The notes under the pieces are model-generated. The model saw nothing but the letters and a program-made list of their open reading frames with translations, did no database searches and was not told the origin of the DNA. Made by a program: the position numbers and the translations under genes. A stretch of DNA of 64,000 nucleotides from Microvelia longipes (taxonomy: Eukaryota; Arthropoda; Insecta; Hemiptera; Veliidae), in contig JACMZG010000008.1 of NCBI GenBank assembly GCA_018340805.1, forward strand, positions 16,289,402-16,353,401, in the 5' to 3' direction. Positions 63,462 to 64,000 of the stretch are shown here, piece by piece (within the stretch, counting starts at the first letter, position 1; every line of letters begins with the position of its first letter).

Positions 63462-63777
63462 CCATAGAGATACATACTAGAGGGGGCATAGCCTATCTTA
63501 ATAAATTGAGAGGCTTGAAATATCTTTTTGAGTCTCTCAGGGGCTCTGTGTAACCTCATTGAAACCTCCTCAAGATTAAGTTAAGGTTATAACAAATCAA
63601 TCGTTGTTGGCTTTTCCCGCATTGATTGGGTTTTGTTTTCTATTATAAACGTAGTATTATATATGTTACTGTATTTTTTAATGTTTATTGCATCATAATG
63701 ATACTCAAGGGTGTTCAGGTTACTTTTTGATGTTTCAAATTTCAACTAGGGCCTCTCCATTAATAATATTTCTATGC
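63462..63777. mobile_element. MITE (family E), second copy
   Basis: Starts CCATAGAGATACATACTAGA, then GGGGGCATAGCCTATCTTAA and GGGGCTCTGTGTAACCTCAT. It ends near ATTTCTATGCTTG, paralleling the 31.9-kb copy throughout. The right inverted end is less well preserved. Confidence 0.8.
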
Positions 63778-64000
63778 TTGAAACGACTACTAGAGGTTCT
63801 GCGTAACCTCCTGAAAAAGTGAGTTAAGGTTATAATAAATCGATCGTCGTATTTTCGTACATTTTTAATGTTTTGCATTATAAACGATCTATTATGTATG
63901 TTATAGTAATTTTGAACAATTAAGTTCATTATAAAAATGATCCAAGGTGTTCAGGTTACTTTTCAGATGTTTCAAAATTCAACCGATAGAGCCTATGTTG
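63778..64000. mobile_element. MITE (family E), third copy, 5'-shortened
   Basis: Resumes the same interior (ACTACTAGAGGTTCTGCGTA, ACCTCCTGAAA, GGTTATAATAAATCGATCGT, TGTTTCAAAATTCAACCGAT) directly after the previous copy and in the same direction. It runs to the window edge, so its end is not seen. Confidence 0.72.

Overview
This is a eukaryotic, AT-rich, repeat-dominated stretch, almost certainly from an insect. The one well-supported protein-coding gene is an RR-2 cuticular protein, a family of arthropod exoskeleton proteins with the classic exon layout (signal peptide split by a phase-0 intron, chitin-binding domain in a later exon). The rest is mobile-element debris: Tc1/mariner-type, Jockey-like LINE, Copia and possible tyrosine-recombinase coding remnants, two tRNA-related SINE types, MITE-like elements, long foldback elements, at least eight minisatellites and many (AT)n tracts. 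The insect order cannot be fixed from sequence alone.

Layout. 1-10.5 kb: non-coding DNA with (AT)n tracts, two full copies of a dispersed repeat (called family A here), a 27-bp minisatellite (6.7-7.3 kb) and a small foldback (8 kb). 10.5-13.3 kb: a 2.83-kb foldback element with two ~1.23-kb near-identical inverted arms, inserted at TA in an AT tract and carrying the end of a decayed transposase. 13.3-27 kb: AT-rich DNA with a LINE reverse-transcriptase remnant (15.4 kb), pieces of families A and B, and a SINE inserted into a family A copy (27 kb). 27-38 kb: a nested 1-kb foldback (28.4-29.4 kb), a 73-bp hairpin-bearing array (30.3 kb), a MITE with target duplication (31.9 kb), more A and B copies, and a ~66-bp array (36.7-37.3 kb). 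38-43.6 kb: a Copia gag remnant and three minisatellites. 45.6-50.4 kb: the cuticular protein gene, with a probable intron in its 3' UTR that holds a SINE with a perfect 16-bp target duplication. 50-59 kb: SINE, family A, two clusters of short hairpins, a large compound microsatellite, a ~56-bp array. 59.6-64 kb: a TATA promoter and six-codon first exon that look like the start of a second secreted (probably cuticular) protein gene, whose remainder would lie beyond the window; its presumed intron holds a recombinase-like remnant and more MITEs.

The identified genes do not form a pathway; if the 59.7-kb exon is real, the two genes are consistent with a tandem cuticular-protein cluster on the plus strand. 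No convincing new functional system is seen. The most interesting signals are structural: long foldbacks able to make kilobase hairpin RNA, a dispersed repeat whose 3' end is a conserved hairpin, and strings of GC-rich triloop hairpins in AT-rich DNA. All family assignments are by eye; no search was run.
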